DNA from: Streptomyces tauricus | GTDB taxonomy: Bacteria; Actinomycetota; Actinomycetes; Streptomycetales; Streptomycetaceae | Assembly: GCF_014650955.1 (NCBI RefSeq) | Contig: NZ_BMVY01000013.1 | Coordinates: forward strand, 175,403 to 239,402 | DNA: 64,000 nucleotides | Reading direction: 5' to 3' | Part shown: one piece after another, positions 33,646-41,605 of the stretch | Layout of the letters: each line of letters starts with the position of its first letter | How positions within the stretch are numbered: position 1 is the stretch's first letter | Position numbers and translations under genes: made by a program | Notes under the pieces: generated by a model | Database searches by the model: none | What the model was told of the DNA's origin: nothing | Seen by the model: the letters and a program-made list of their open reading frames with translations, nothing else

Positions 33646-35007
33646 CTATCGGTGGCTGATGGTGATGTCGGCACGCATTCGTGCACCCAGACGAGGAGAG
33701 ATCAGAACTTTTGCCGATTCCGAGGGTGACACGTATTTTGCGGCTACCTGGAGACAGAACAGCGAAAACAACCCGGCCGGAATGAGGGGCGACGAAGTGC
33801 CGGCCGCTGCCGCTCCTGCTGCGCCCACAGCGAGAAACCCCTGTACGACACCCGGGACTTTCTCCACTATGCCGCTGACGTCCGAGACCTTCGAAATGAA
33901 ATGCGGGCGAAAACCCAGCATTCCGACCTCCTTGCCGACATGCTTCATGATCTCATCAGAATACCTGCGGAGAGAATTGACGAGTTCATCGCGCAGTATT
34001 TCGTCGGTGGGTGCCCTCCTCCAGTGAGAGAGGGCTTCGAAGTATCGCTCACAGGCAGGCGATCGTCGAATAGTGAGCAAAATATCGCCGCTCACCAGCC
34101 GTAGATGAGCAGGTCTAGGAAGACGAATGGACACATCGATCAGTTCGTCCAGGTGGCCGACGCTCCCGTCCACATCCCCCTCTCCTGACAACAGGTTGTT
34201 TCGCCACAAATCCATGGCGGCGACGAACGGCTCCCATCGTGGGCTGTTGCCAGCTGTGAGAATAATGTTCGCCAGACTTCGATTGTAGAGTTCGCACGCG
34301 CAGGTGTAATAGAGCCGCAAGTCGCGTTCGGCGGTCGCGCCAACCTGGGACTTCACTCGGGTCAGGAGTTCACTGATGTTTTCGATCCGACCTGAGCCAC
34401 TGCCCAGAAGCCGCTCACCGGAGACCTGGATCAGCTGACTGAGGAGAATTCCCTCCGAGCCGAGCAGGGTACTCGACCGCTCCAACGCAATCGCGAGTTC
34501 TTGGCCTATCCACTCGCGACTGCGGTTCCAGAAACTGAGGAAGTCGTCCGGATCCAGTCCCGTCCCCAGAATGGGTGCCTGTTCTGCGCCAAGATAGTTC
34601 CTCAACGCAGCACCGAACAACGCCGAGTTGTCCACCGAGGACCAATGACTCGCCGTGAAGGGTGTCCTGTCAACTCTTTCCGCGATGCGTTGCGCCTCGG
34701 CACTGAAGCCGCGGCGATCGGAGCCTTCCATAAAAGCGAGCAGCTCGGACAGACTGCTTCGTTCCCGGCGGAAATATGGCGTGACGAATCCGTTCCGAAG
34801 GCCGATTTCTATCCACGAGTCCCGAGAAGAGTACTCGGCAAGGTGATCACCAAGCCAGTGGCCCTGCAAAAAATAGTGGTCCGGGATCGCGAGCTCCGGC
34901 TGCAGCAACAGATTGTAGTAAAGACTCCTATCGAAGGAGCTACGCGATATCGCAAATTGATAGAACCCGTGGCCGGCAGCGAATAACGCCGCGTCAGGAC
35001 GAGACAT
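33646..35007 (-). CDS. unknown protein of the low-GC cassette
   Basis: This 453-residue protein starts at ATG 35007. I recognise no domain. It is mostly helical with aromatic-rich stretches (AAGHGFYQFAISRSSFDRSL, then YYNLLLQPELAIPDHYFLQG) and ends in a hydrophobic, Ala/Gly-rich segment (VVQGFLAVGAAGAAAAG) followed by FSLFCLQVAA. The end could be membrane-associated. It is the first gene of the three-gene cassette with the phosphatase and kinase-like proteins. A sensor or effector role in defence is conceivable but unproven. Confidence 0.65.
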   Translation of the reverse strand: MSRPDAALFAAGHGFYQFAISRSSFDRSLYYNLLLQPELAIPDHYFLQGHWLGDHLAEYSSRDSWIEIGLRNGFVTPYFRRERSSLSELLAFMEGSDRRGFSAEAQRIAERVDRTPFTASHWSSVDNSALFGAALRNYLGAEQAPILGTGLDPDDFLSFWNRSREWIGQELAIALERSSTLLGSEGILLSQLIQVSGERLLGSGSGRIENISELLTRVKSQVGATAERDLRLYYTCACELYNRSLANIILTAGNSPRWEPFVAAMDLWRNNLLSGEGDVDGSVGHLDELIDVSIRLPRPAHLRLVSGDILLTIRRSPACERYFEALSHWRRAPTDEILRDELVNSLRRYSDEIMKHVGKEVGMLGFRPHFISKVSDVSGIVEKVPGVVQGFLAVGAAGAAAAGTSSPLIPAGLFSLFCLQVAAKYVSPSESAKVLISPRLGARMRADITISHR

Positions 35008-35407
35008 GACCGGCAGTCTAGCCCAGCACGTCAGTGACTGGGGGATGGTCGTCCCCGATTCTTCAACGATCTTGATTGCCCGAGCGCCGGTCACCCGCAG
35101 GCCCGACCTCAGTCATCGGAGTCGGCGTATGCCAGTTGAATTTTCCCGAGGAAGAAATACCTTCGGATAGCTGCCGTCGCGTGACACCCGTGACTACAGG
35201 GGACGATGGGGTCAGGGAGTTTGCAATGTCGCAGGTTGGTGGAGATCGGGGCTTCGGCGTAGTCACATGACGTCCGATTCATGATCACCGTGGCTCCCTT
35301 TAAGGGCTGTTCCGTAAGTGATCTTCGAGCCGGTTGGGATCAGAGCCCCGCACACGGGTGACCGAGTCCTGATGGCAGGATGATCGGCCCGACGATCCTG
35401 AGGGGCC
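35008..35407. other. intergenic region
   Basis: About 400 bp between divergent genes. No supported gene. It should contain the promoter of the leftward low-GC cassette. No inverted repeat stood out. Confidence 0.4.
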
Positions 35408-35827
35408 ATGTCCGTGCGCACCCCCGCCGACTACCTCGAACTGGCGCATGCCGAGAGCGACAGCGTCGTTCTGCATCGACTCGCGCGGTGTCCGTACCCC
35501 TTCGTCTGGCAGGCGCTGGCCGCCAATCCCTCCACGGCGCCTGGCACTCTGCTGGAACTGAGCACGGCCCGAGACAGCGCCTGGAACGACAACAGGCTCC
35601 TTCGCCTGCTGGCGGAACATCCGAGCGCGGACCACACGGTGCTGCGAGCCGTCCGTGACGCCGTGGCGGCGAAGCTCGCCGAAGGCGAACGGCCCTATGC
35701 CGCTGTGCTTGCGCTGGCGGGACGGACGGAAGTGGCGGCGGTAGAAGTGCGACAACTCGGGACTCTGCGTGGGGCTTCTGCGCGTCTGCGCAGTCAGCTG
35801 GACCGGCACTTGGGGCTCCGTACTTGA
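35408..35827 (+). CDS. LRV-like repeat protein
   Basis: This 139-residue protein shows repeats resembling variant leucine-rich repeats: RLARCPYPFVWQALAANPST, then LLRLLAEHPSADHTVLRAV. Such repeats form right-handed solenoids used for protein contacts. There is no signal peptide. It stands alone, followed by a decayed transposase. The function is unknown. Confidence 0.55.
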   Translation: MSVRTPADYLELAHAESDSVVLHRLARCPYPFVWQALAANPSTAPGTLLELSTARDSAWNDNRLLRLLAEHPSADHTVLRAVRDAVAAKLAEGERPYAAVLALAGRTEVAAVEVRQLGTLRGASARLRSQLDRHLGLRT

Positions 35828-35870
35828 CCCGTGCCCATCCCGGTCGGCTCCAGGTGGAACGATCCTGATG

Positions 35871-36098
35871 TGACCGCAGTGATCACGGCGTCGGGGTCGT
35901 CCTGGATAGGCCCTTCACCGGGCTGAGCCCGCGCTGTTTCGGGAAGCTGGTGACCGCCGTGCTGCGTGAAACCGCTACCGAGCTCCAGCGTGGGCGGCCC
36001 TGGGAGCTCCCGCTCGAGGATCGCATCCTGCTTGTCACGGCCTACTGGCGAACGAACTTGACGATGCGTCAGATTGCTCCATTGTTCGGCATTTCGAA
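35871..36098 (+). pseudogene. IS5-family transposase N-terminal remnant
   Basis: The plus strand reads VTAVITASGSSWIGP, then after a one-base loss FTGLSPRCFGKLV, and RGRPWELPLEDRILLVTAYW with LTMRQIAPLFGIS. These match the N-terminal helix-turn-helix region of IS5/Tnp_4-like transposases. The sequence stops abruptly near 36098, where the C-terminal part of the XRE regulator begins on the other strand, so the insertion truncated that gene and has itself lost its 3' part. Confidence 0.72.
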
Positions 36099-36829
36099 CC
36101 CGGTGCAGCGTGACCAACGCCCTGCGGACCAGCGCGTAATCGGCCAGTGCCTGATCACCGCTGGCGGCGGCCAGGTCGACCGCGCGCTGTGTCCACCACA
36201 GCGCCGCACGCTCGTCCCCGGTCTCCTGCACCAGCCAGCCCACGTACTCTGCGTACCGGGAACCGAGCGCCAGCAGGCGACGCCTGGTGGCACTGTCGCT
36301 CTGTGACGACAGCTCCCGCAGCGTGTGTCTGCGCGATCAGCACGGGCAGAAGCAGGCCGGGTTCCACGGTTTGACCGAGTCTGCGGTAGTGCGTGAACAG
36401 GGAGTGTGAGGCTTCCAGCATGCCGGCGCCGGCGGTTGGGGAAGCCGGACCTGATCCGTCCGACCTCCAGGTCATCAGCGAGGCGACGCCGGCATTCATC
36501 ACCTCGCGCCGGCCCACGGGCCCGAACGAATTCGGGCCGTCCGGTGGCAACTGCATCATCCAGTTCTCCTCCTCGACCCGGCCTGGCGCCGACACGGCAG
36601 GTGAGTCGACAGCGGTAGGGGTGCTCAGGGCGATCAGTGCCCCGTCGGTACCGAATGCGGCGTCGCACAGCCGCGCGAGATCACGGCTGGGCGCCTTGAT
36701 GCCCCGCTCGACCTTGCTGAGCTGCGCTTTGCTGTAGTGCACGAGACCGGACAGGTCTGTAAGGCTCAGTCCGGCTTCCAGACGCCGCTTTCTCAGTTCC
36801 TCGCCGAACGGGGTGGACGGATGTGGCAC
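36099..36829 (-). pseudogene. XRE family regulator, frameshifted and truncated
   Basis: From GTG 36829 (GGAGG five bases upstream) the N-terminus is an XRE domain: TPFGEELRKRRLEAGLSLTD, LVHYSKAQLSKVERG. The C-terminal TPR-like part is split: one frame ends its sense at LLLPVLIAQTH, and the reading continues in others as LRELSSQSDSATRRRLLALG and GWLVQETGDERAALWW. One extra base explains the shift. The gene is cut at about 36098 by the IS5-type remnant. Confidence 0.7.
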
Positions 36830-37364
36830 GGGAACCTCCCGAACCCGGTCATCCGGGTCGAGGCGGTGCTGCACGAAAGAGTGCGGCACCAACTCCCGGA
36901 CGGATAAGGCGATCGAAGCTGTTTCCCGTTTCCTTCTCCGACGCCGGGGTGCGGCAAGCTCATGCGGGGCAGTTGAGTTCCCCAAGGGCCGGTGCTCGTG
37001 TTTCCGGCGGACGGCTGGGGCGCCTTCGTTTCAATGAGTGCGAGTGGGCGCTCGGGTGCCTGAGCCGAGATGTGGCCCGTCCGACACCACGGATCCGCAC
37101 GATGACCCGAAGGAAAGCACAAGGAGGTCTTCGGCGCGCGCCCGCCCACGCGGCCGGGCCAGCGGCACAGCCGACGAGCCGCTTTATGAGCATCGGTGCC
37201 CGGGGGGCCGCCAGCGGCGGTGGTGTCCGAGGCGCACACCGTCACCGAAAGCAGCGAGCTCCGGCAGCCGGGGCTGGTGCCGAGTGCGGTGGCCGTGGTC
37301 CGCGTACGCGAGCCCCGGCGCCAGGACGCCCGTCAGGAGCACCGCGGCGGCGCCGCCGCGCGCC
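36830..37364. other. region without a supported gene
   Basis: Open frames occur on both strands but none shows conserved motifs or clean coding bias. It may hold further decayed sequence. No repeats of note. Confidence 0.4.
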
Positions 37365-37732
37365 TCAGCACGTGCGTGCCCCGTCCGGTACGTAGTCGGT
37401 CACCATCCAGCCGTTCCCCTACTTCTCCGTCGTCGCCGTCACGACGTAGCGGCGCGGCTGGTTCGTCGGGAGGGGAAGGGCCTTGTCAGTGCGGGTGTCG
37501 GTGGTCTGCCACGTCGACAGGTCGGCGCAGTCCTCGATCGTCGCGGTCGGCAGCTTCGCGAGTGCGACGAGCGGGGTCACCTTCGCGTCGTGTCCGAGCT
37601 GGCCCCGGATCACGGTGCGCTGTTCCTTCATGTGGGCCAGATCCGAACGAAACTTCGACAGCGCGTCGGTGCTTGCGTAGTTCTCCAGGTCGGTGCCCTT
37701 GGCAGCGGTCTTCCCGTTCGAAGTTACTCACA
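37365..37732 (-). pseudogene. secreted/lipoprotein-like gene, 5' truncated with an in-frame stop
   Basis: The minus strand reads DLENYASTDALSKFRSDLAH, then KEQRTVIRGQLGHDAKVTPL, ADLSTWQTTDT and PRRYVVTATTEK. A TAG at 37421-37419 interrupts it, followed by GNGWMVTDYVPDGARTC and a natural TGA. Related actinomycete secreted proteins have an aromatic residue at the stop position, so a single substitution explains it. The N-terminal half with the signal sequence is missing, cut at the octamer array. Confidence 0.6.
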
Positions 37733-37788
37733 CGGTCACCCAGTCACCCAGTCACCCGGTCACCCGGTCACCCGGTCACCCGGTCACC
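37733..37788. repeat. seven tandem 8-bp repeats (CGGTCACC)
   Basis: Copies are CGGTCACC, CAGTCACC twice, then CGGTCACC four times, with a partial eighth (CGGTCCGT). The array lies exactly between the truncated secreted-protein gene and the XRE/transmembrane gene. The last full unit supplies the TGA stop of the latter (37786-37784). It is likely a replication-slippage product at a rearrangement junction. Confidence 0.9.
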
Positions 37789-38968
37789 CGGTCCGTCCAG
37801 AGTCCGAGTCTGTGATCCAGCGCCCTTCGGCGGAGTCGTACACGTACGTCGGCCTCCCCCTGGTCCCGCTCGTGCGGAACGGCTTCCCGCCGTCCGTGAT
37901 CCGCACCGTCCCCGTACGGCCCCCGGCGCTCCACTCCAGCTCCAGGTACCAGCGGCAGTCGCAGCCCGCCGTCCGCGCGGAGACCAGCAACTCCTCGGGG
38001 TCGGAGGAGGTGACCTTGTACGGGAAGGAGACGGCCGGGATCTTCCGGACCTTTGCACCGGAGGCGTCAAGGCCGTCGACGGGCCTCGCGAGCGGGCGCG
38101 GCCGGTCGAGGTCCACGGCGAAGTAGCGCGGGGTGACGGCGCCGCCACAGCCGTTGTCCATCCGGTACGCGTTCCACGGCAGCGGCGCGGCGCGGTCGAC
38201 CACGCGCACGTGCAGGGCATGGAGGACGACGGCGTCGGACGGCGACCGGCCCTGGATCGTGATCCGCACCAGCGCCTCCCCGCCGTGCACGGTACCGTGC
38301 GTCCCGGCCCACGCCCCGGAGTCGGCCGCGACCGGCGGCGGGGCGACCGCGCGGGGGGCCCGGTCCACGAGGTAGGTGTGCCCGCAGCCGCCCTCCCAGA
38401 GCTGGGAACCGATGCTCCAGGTGAAGGGGAGGGGGGCTGCGGTCCGCCCCGGAGCGGTGGAAGCGGGAGCGGGGGCGGAAGCCGTACGGGTGGGGTGGCC
38501 GAGCAGGGCGGCGGCGAGGGTGAGCACGACGAGGCCGACGGCGGCGGCGACGAGGAGGGGAGCGGGGGCGCCACGACGGGGGCGGGCGCGGTCCGCCTCC
38601 GGCGCGGTCGGGTCCGGGGCGGGGCCGGGGCCCGGTTCCGGCGCGGACGGTTCCGGGTTCGATTCCGGCGCGGCCGACACGGCCGGCACAGGCGCGGGCG
38701 CGGGCGAGGCCGCTCGGCGGCGGGCGCGGTCCGCCTCCGTCCAGGCCGCCTCCAGGGCCCGCCGTTCCTCCTCGTCCGCCCCGCACAGCAGGGCGAGGCG
38801 GCCAACCACGGCGAACTCCTGTGGGACGGTCGCGCCCGAGCAGTAGCGGTGGAGGGTGGACGCGCTGACGCTCAGCCGCCGGCCCAGCGCCTCGTAACTC
38901 CTCCCGTCCCGCGCCTTCAGCGCGCGCACGAGCCCCGCGAACTCCTCGACGGCGGCGTCCTTCGGCAT
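37784..38968 (-). CDS. XRE domain protein with a transmembrane segment and extracytoplasmic domain
   Basis: This 394-residue protein has an N-terminal XRE helix-turn-helix (ALKARDGRSYEALGRRLSVS, then STLHRYCSGATVPQ), a Pro/Ala-rich linker, one membrane span (LLVAAAVGLVVLTLAAALLG) and a C-terminal domain of about 220 residues with four or more Cys (EGGCGHTYLVDRAP, MDNGCGGAV, AGCDCRWYLELEW). The layout suggests a membrane-bound regulator that senses an outside signal. It is divergent from the secreted protein at 39136, a natural partner. ATG 38968 is used. Confidence 0.82.
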   Translation of the reverse strand: MPKDAAVEEFAGLVRALKARDGRSYEALGRRLSVSASTLHRYCSGATVPQEFAVVGRLALLCGADEEERRALEAAWTEADRARRRAASPAPAPVPAVSAAPESNPEPSAPEPGPGPAPDPTAPEADRARPRRGAPAPLLVAAAVGLVVLTLAAALLGHPTRTASAPAPASTAPGRTAAPLPFTWSIGSQLWEGGCGHTYLVDRAPRAVAPPPVAADSGAWAGTHGTVHGGEALVRITIQGRSPSDAVVLHALHVRVVDRAAPLPWNAYRMDNGCGGAVTPRYFAVDLDRPRPLARPVDGLDASGAKVRKIPAVSFPYKVTSSDPEELLVSARTAGCDCRWYLELEWSAGGRTGTVRITDGGKPFRTSGTRGRPTYVYDSAEGRWITDSDSGRTG

Positions 38969-39135
38969 TCCATCCCCCTCGCCCCTGCGTCCCATCCTTC
39001 ACGTCCTTGCACGTCAGCGGGGGTGGAATGGTTCCGGGACGGCTGGTGGGCGCGTGATCGTTGCAGCCGGCGGGCGCCGGCCCCACGCTGGTTGAGCACT
39101 GACCGAACGAACGACCCAACGGGGGATCCACCACC

Positions 39136-39741
39136 ATGAACAAGCTCCGCACCGCACTCGCCACCGCAGCCGCTGCCGCACTGGGCCTCGCGGCCCTCGC
39201 CACCGCCCCGGCGCAGGCCGCTGCCCAGCCCGCCTTCCTCGCCGCCTCCCAGATGCCGCCGTCGTCGACGCCGTGGACCGCCACCCAGGTCTTCACCGGC
39301 GTCCCGGAGAACGGCGGCGTCCTCTGCGCCCCGTACAAGATCCCGGCGCAGAACACCCGCTACCGCGAGTTCAGCACCGACCTCGACACCAACGGCGTCC
39401 AGGTCACCACCGTCGCCCGTACCGAGGCCGACGCCGTGAAGCTGGTCGACACCCTCCGCGGGGCCCTCGCCGGCTGCGGCCCCCTGCTGGAGCAGCAGAA
39501 CCCGGGCCTGCAGGCCGTCAGCGCCTCCCACGGCAAGCTCGCCGTCGAGGAGGGCGCCTGGGTCTACAGCCTGGACACCGCCGACCCGCAGATCGGCATC
39601 TCCGACATCCACCTGTTCTCCGTCGGCCGCGACGGCCGCACCGTCACCCTCGTCCGCTGGGGCCAGATGGGCGACCTCGAGGACGCCCCGCTGACCGCCT
39701 TCCGCACCACGACGAAGACCGCCGTCAACAAGCTCCACTGA
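39136..39741 (+). CDS. secreted protein, sensor-domain-like
   Basis: This 201-residue protein has a clear Sec signal peptide (MNKLRTALATAAAAALGLAA, cleavage near APAQA-AAQ). The mature part has a two-Cys pattern (GVLCAPYK and LAGCGPLLE) and strands such as VTLVRWGQMGDLEDAPLTAF. This resembles PknH-like extracellular sensor domains of actinomycetes, at moderate confidence. GGGGGATCC lies before ATG 39136. Divergence from the XRE/membrane gene suggests co-regulation. Confidence 0.78.
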   Translation: MNKLRTALATAAAAALGLAALATAPAQAAAQPAFLAASQMPPSSTPWTATQVFTGVPENGGVLCAPYKIPAQNTRYREFSTDLDTNGVQVTTVARTEADAVKLVDTLRGALAGCGPLLEQQNPGLQAVSASHGKLAVEEGAWVYSLDTADPQIGISDIHLFSVGRDGRTVTLVRWGQMGDLEDAPLTAFRTTTKTAVNKLH

Positions 39742-40360
39742 GCCGGGGGCTCCCCCGAGGGCTGACCACAGCTCGACAGCGGCGCGGCCGGAACCCGGGC
39801 GCGCCGCTGTCGAGCCCACCTGCTCCGCCGGCGGCGACCACTTCCTGGCCTTCACCAGCATCGCCTGTCCCCTCTTCTGCTACTGCAGACTCGCCAAGTG
39901 AGATGGTCTCTCAGCGTCAGGAACGTAGCCGCGCTTCCTGGAGCCGCTATGCCGAACAGCCGACACCGAAGAAGGCGACGATGTCGTTGCGATGTGTGGG
40001 CTGCTGAAGACGATCACCATCCGCATGCCACACACTCGCCGATGGCCGCGTCGGCGAACGCACCGACTCCGACCAGCCTGCGAACAAGGCAGAACGGCGG
40101 CGAGCACGGCACTGCACAGATCCATCGCCGCCCCCACCCGTACCTGCCCGGCCAGCAGGAGAGGACCATCGCTACTTGTCGACCGTGACGCCCGTTTGAC
40201 GCTCCAGGCACTCACACGGAGGACGGCGAGCTCAGAAACTAGCTCTGACCTGGACTTCTCCGTGATCCGCTCAAGCTGACATCTTTCCGATGACGCACCA
40301 TGTGGAGTGCGTCGCGATCCTGGAGCCTGTCGCAAAGGGTGTCTGACCTGCCGTTTCTCC
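39742..40360. other. region without a supported gene
   Basis: About 620 bp after the secreted-protein gene. Frames on both strands are Arg/Ser-rich and unconserved in character. The right end runs into the strong hairpin at 40361. Confidence 0.45.
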
Positions 40361-40411
40361 CAGCGTGTCAGGGGCGGCGCGCGCGTCGGGCGCGCCGCCC
40401 CTGACACGCTG
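40361..40411. terminator. 21-bp perfect inverted repeat upstream of ackA
   Basis: CAGCGTGTCAGGGGCGGCGC plus G (40361-40381) is matched exactly by its complement at 40391-40411, around a 9-base loop. It ends 17 bases before the acetate kinase GTG, with the RBS (GGGGAGG) just after it. It could be a terminator for leftover upstream transcription, or an operator or RNA switch controlling ackA. No T-run follows. Confidence 0.75.
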
Positions 40412-40428
40412 GGGGGGAGGATCGGTGT

Positions 40429-41541
40429 GTGCGCACTCGAATCAGCCCGGTACTGGTGACCGACGCGGGGTCATCGAGTTTGCGTCTGACGGTCTTCGGG
40501 GACGGCGGTGAGGTCCTCGACGAACATCACAGCGAATCTCCTCCTGGCGAGGGGCCCTCGGTCCGCTGCGGCAATTGCTCGGGGAAGGGCTGGCTCCCAC
40601 GGCCGTGGGTCACCGCATCGTCCACGGCGGCGCGGAGATGCGCGACCACACCCTGCTCGATGACGATGTGCGTGTCCGCCTGGATCGAGTGGCGGACCTC
40701 GCACCCCTGCACGTTCCGCAGGCATTGACCGTTCTGGACGCGGCTCGGAAGCTGCTGCCCGACGTTCCGCACGTGGTCTGCTTCGACACCGTCTTCCACG
40801 CCCGGCCTGGCAGCTGCCGCACGGGAGTACGCCGTACCTGCCGGCTGGCGTGAGGAGTACGGACTGCGCCGCTACGGCTTCCACGGCCTGTCCTACACCT
40901 GGGCGCTGGCCCGGACCGCCGTACTCCTCGGCCGCCGCCCGGAGCAGCTGCAGCTGGTGATGGTGCACCTCGGCGGCGGCTGCCCCGCCTGCGCCGTGCG
41001 CGAGGGGCGCAGTGTCGACACGACGATGGGCTTCACGCCGTCGGAGGGTCTGGTGATGAGCCGTCGCAGCGGCAGCGTCGACCCCGGCGCCCTGACCTGG
41101 TTGCTGAGACACAGGAACGTGTCCGCGGACGAGATCGAGGACGCGCTGAACCACAGGTCCGGTCTGCTCGCCCTGTCCGGCACCTCCGCCGACACACGTG
41201 ACCTGGTCCGCAGCCGGGCGGCGGGCGGCGGGCGTGCCGCATTCGCCCTTGACGTCTTCACCCACCGTTGCCGTCGCGGCATCGCCGGGATGGCCGCGTC
41301 CTTGAGCCGTCTGGACGCGCTCGTCCTCACCGGTGAGATCGGTGAGGATCAGCCCGAGGTACGTGAAGAGGTGTGCGCCCGGCTGTCTCTGCTCGGCCTC
41401 ACGGGCGGTCTGCGACCGCTGGTGGCCGAACGGCCCGAGATCGTCAGCGCGCCCGGCGCGCGCGTGCCCGTCGTCGTCGTTCCCACCGGAGAGGCCCAGC
41501 AGATCGACCTGGAGACCCGGGCTCTCCTGGCTCACGGCTGA
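40429..41541 (+). pseudogene. acetate kinase, two frameshifts
   Basis: Three frames together spell acetate kinase, which makes acetyl phosphate or ATP from acetate and ATP or the reverse. The pieces are VLVTDAGSSSLRLTVFGDGG (from GTG 40429), GHRIVHGGAEMRDHTLL, then YGFHGLSYTWALARTAVLLG, SVDTTMGFTPSEGLVMSRRS and VLTGEIGEDQPEVREEV. Shifts occur near 40560 and 40815. The usual HLGNG motif reads HLGGGCPACAV, which also hints at lost function. Sequencing error cannot be excluded. Confidence 0.75.
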
Positions 41542-41605
41542 GCGGGGCCGGCACCACGGAGCCGTGCTCGCCGGTACGCCACCCGCACCGTTGTTGTCAG
41601 GGGCG

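Noticed and set aside
37196..39139. 647-codon plus-strand frame opposite the XRE/membrane gene
   Set aside because: Low-complexity Gly/Arg/Pro shadow; the minus strand has an HTH and a membrane span.
39880..40407. 175-codon minus-strand frame
   Set aside because: No motifs, weak coding bias, and it runs through the large hairpin.
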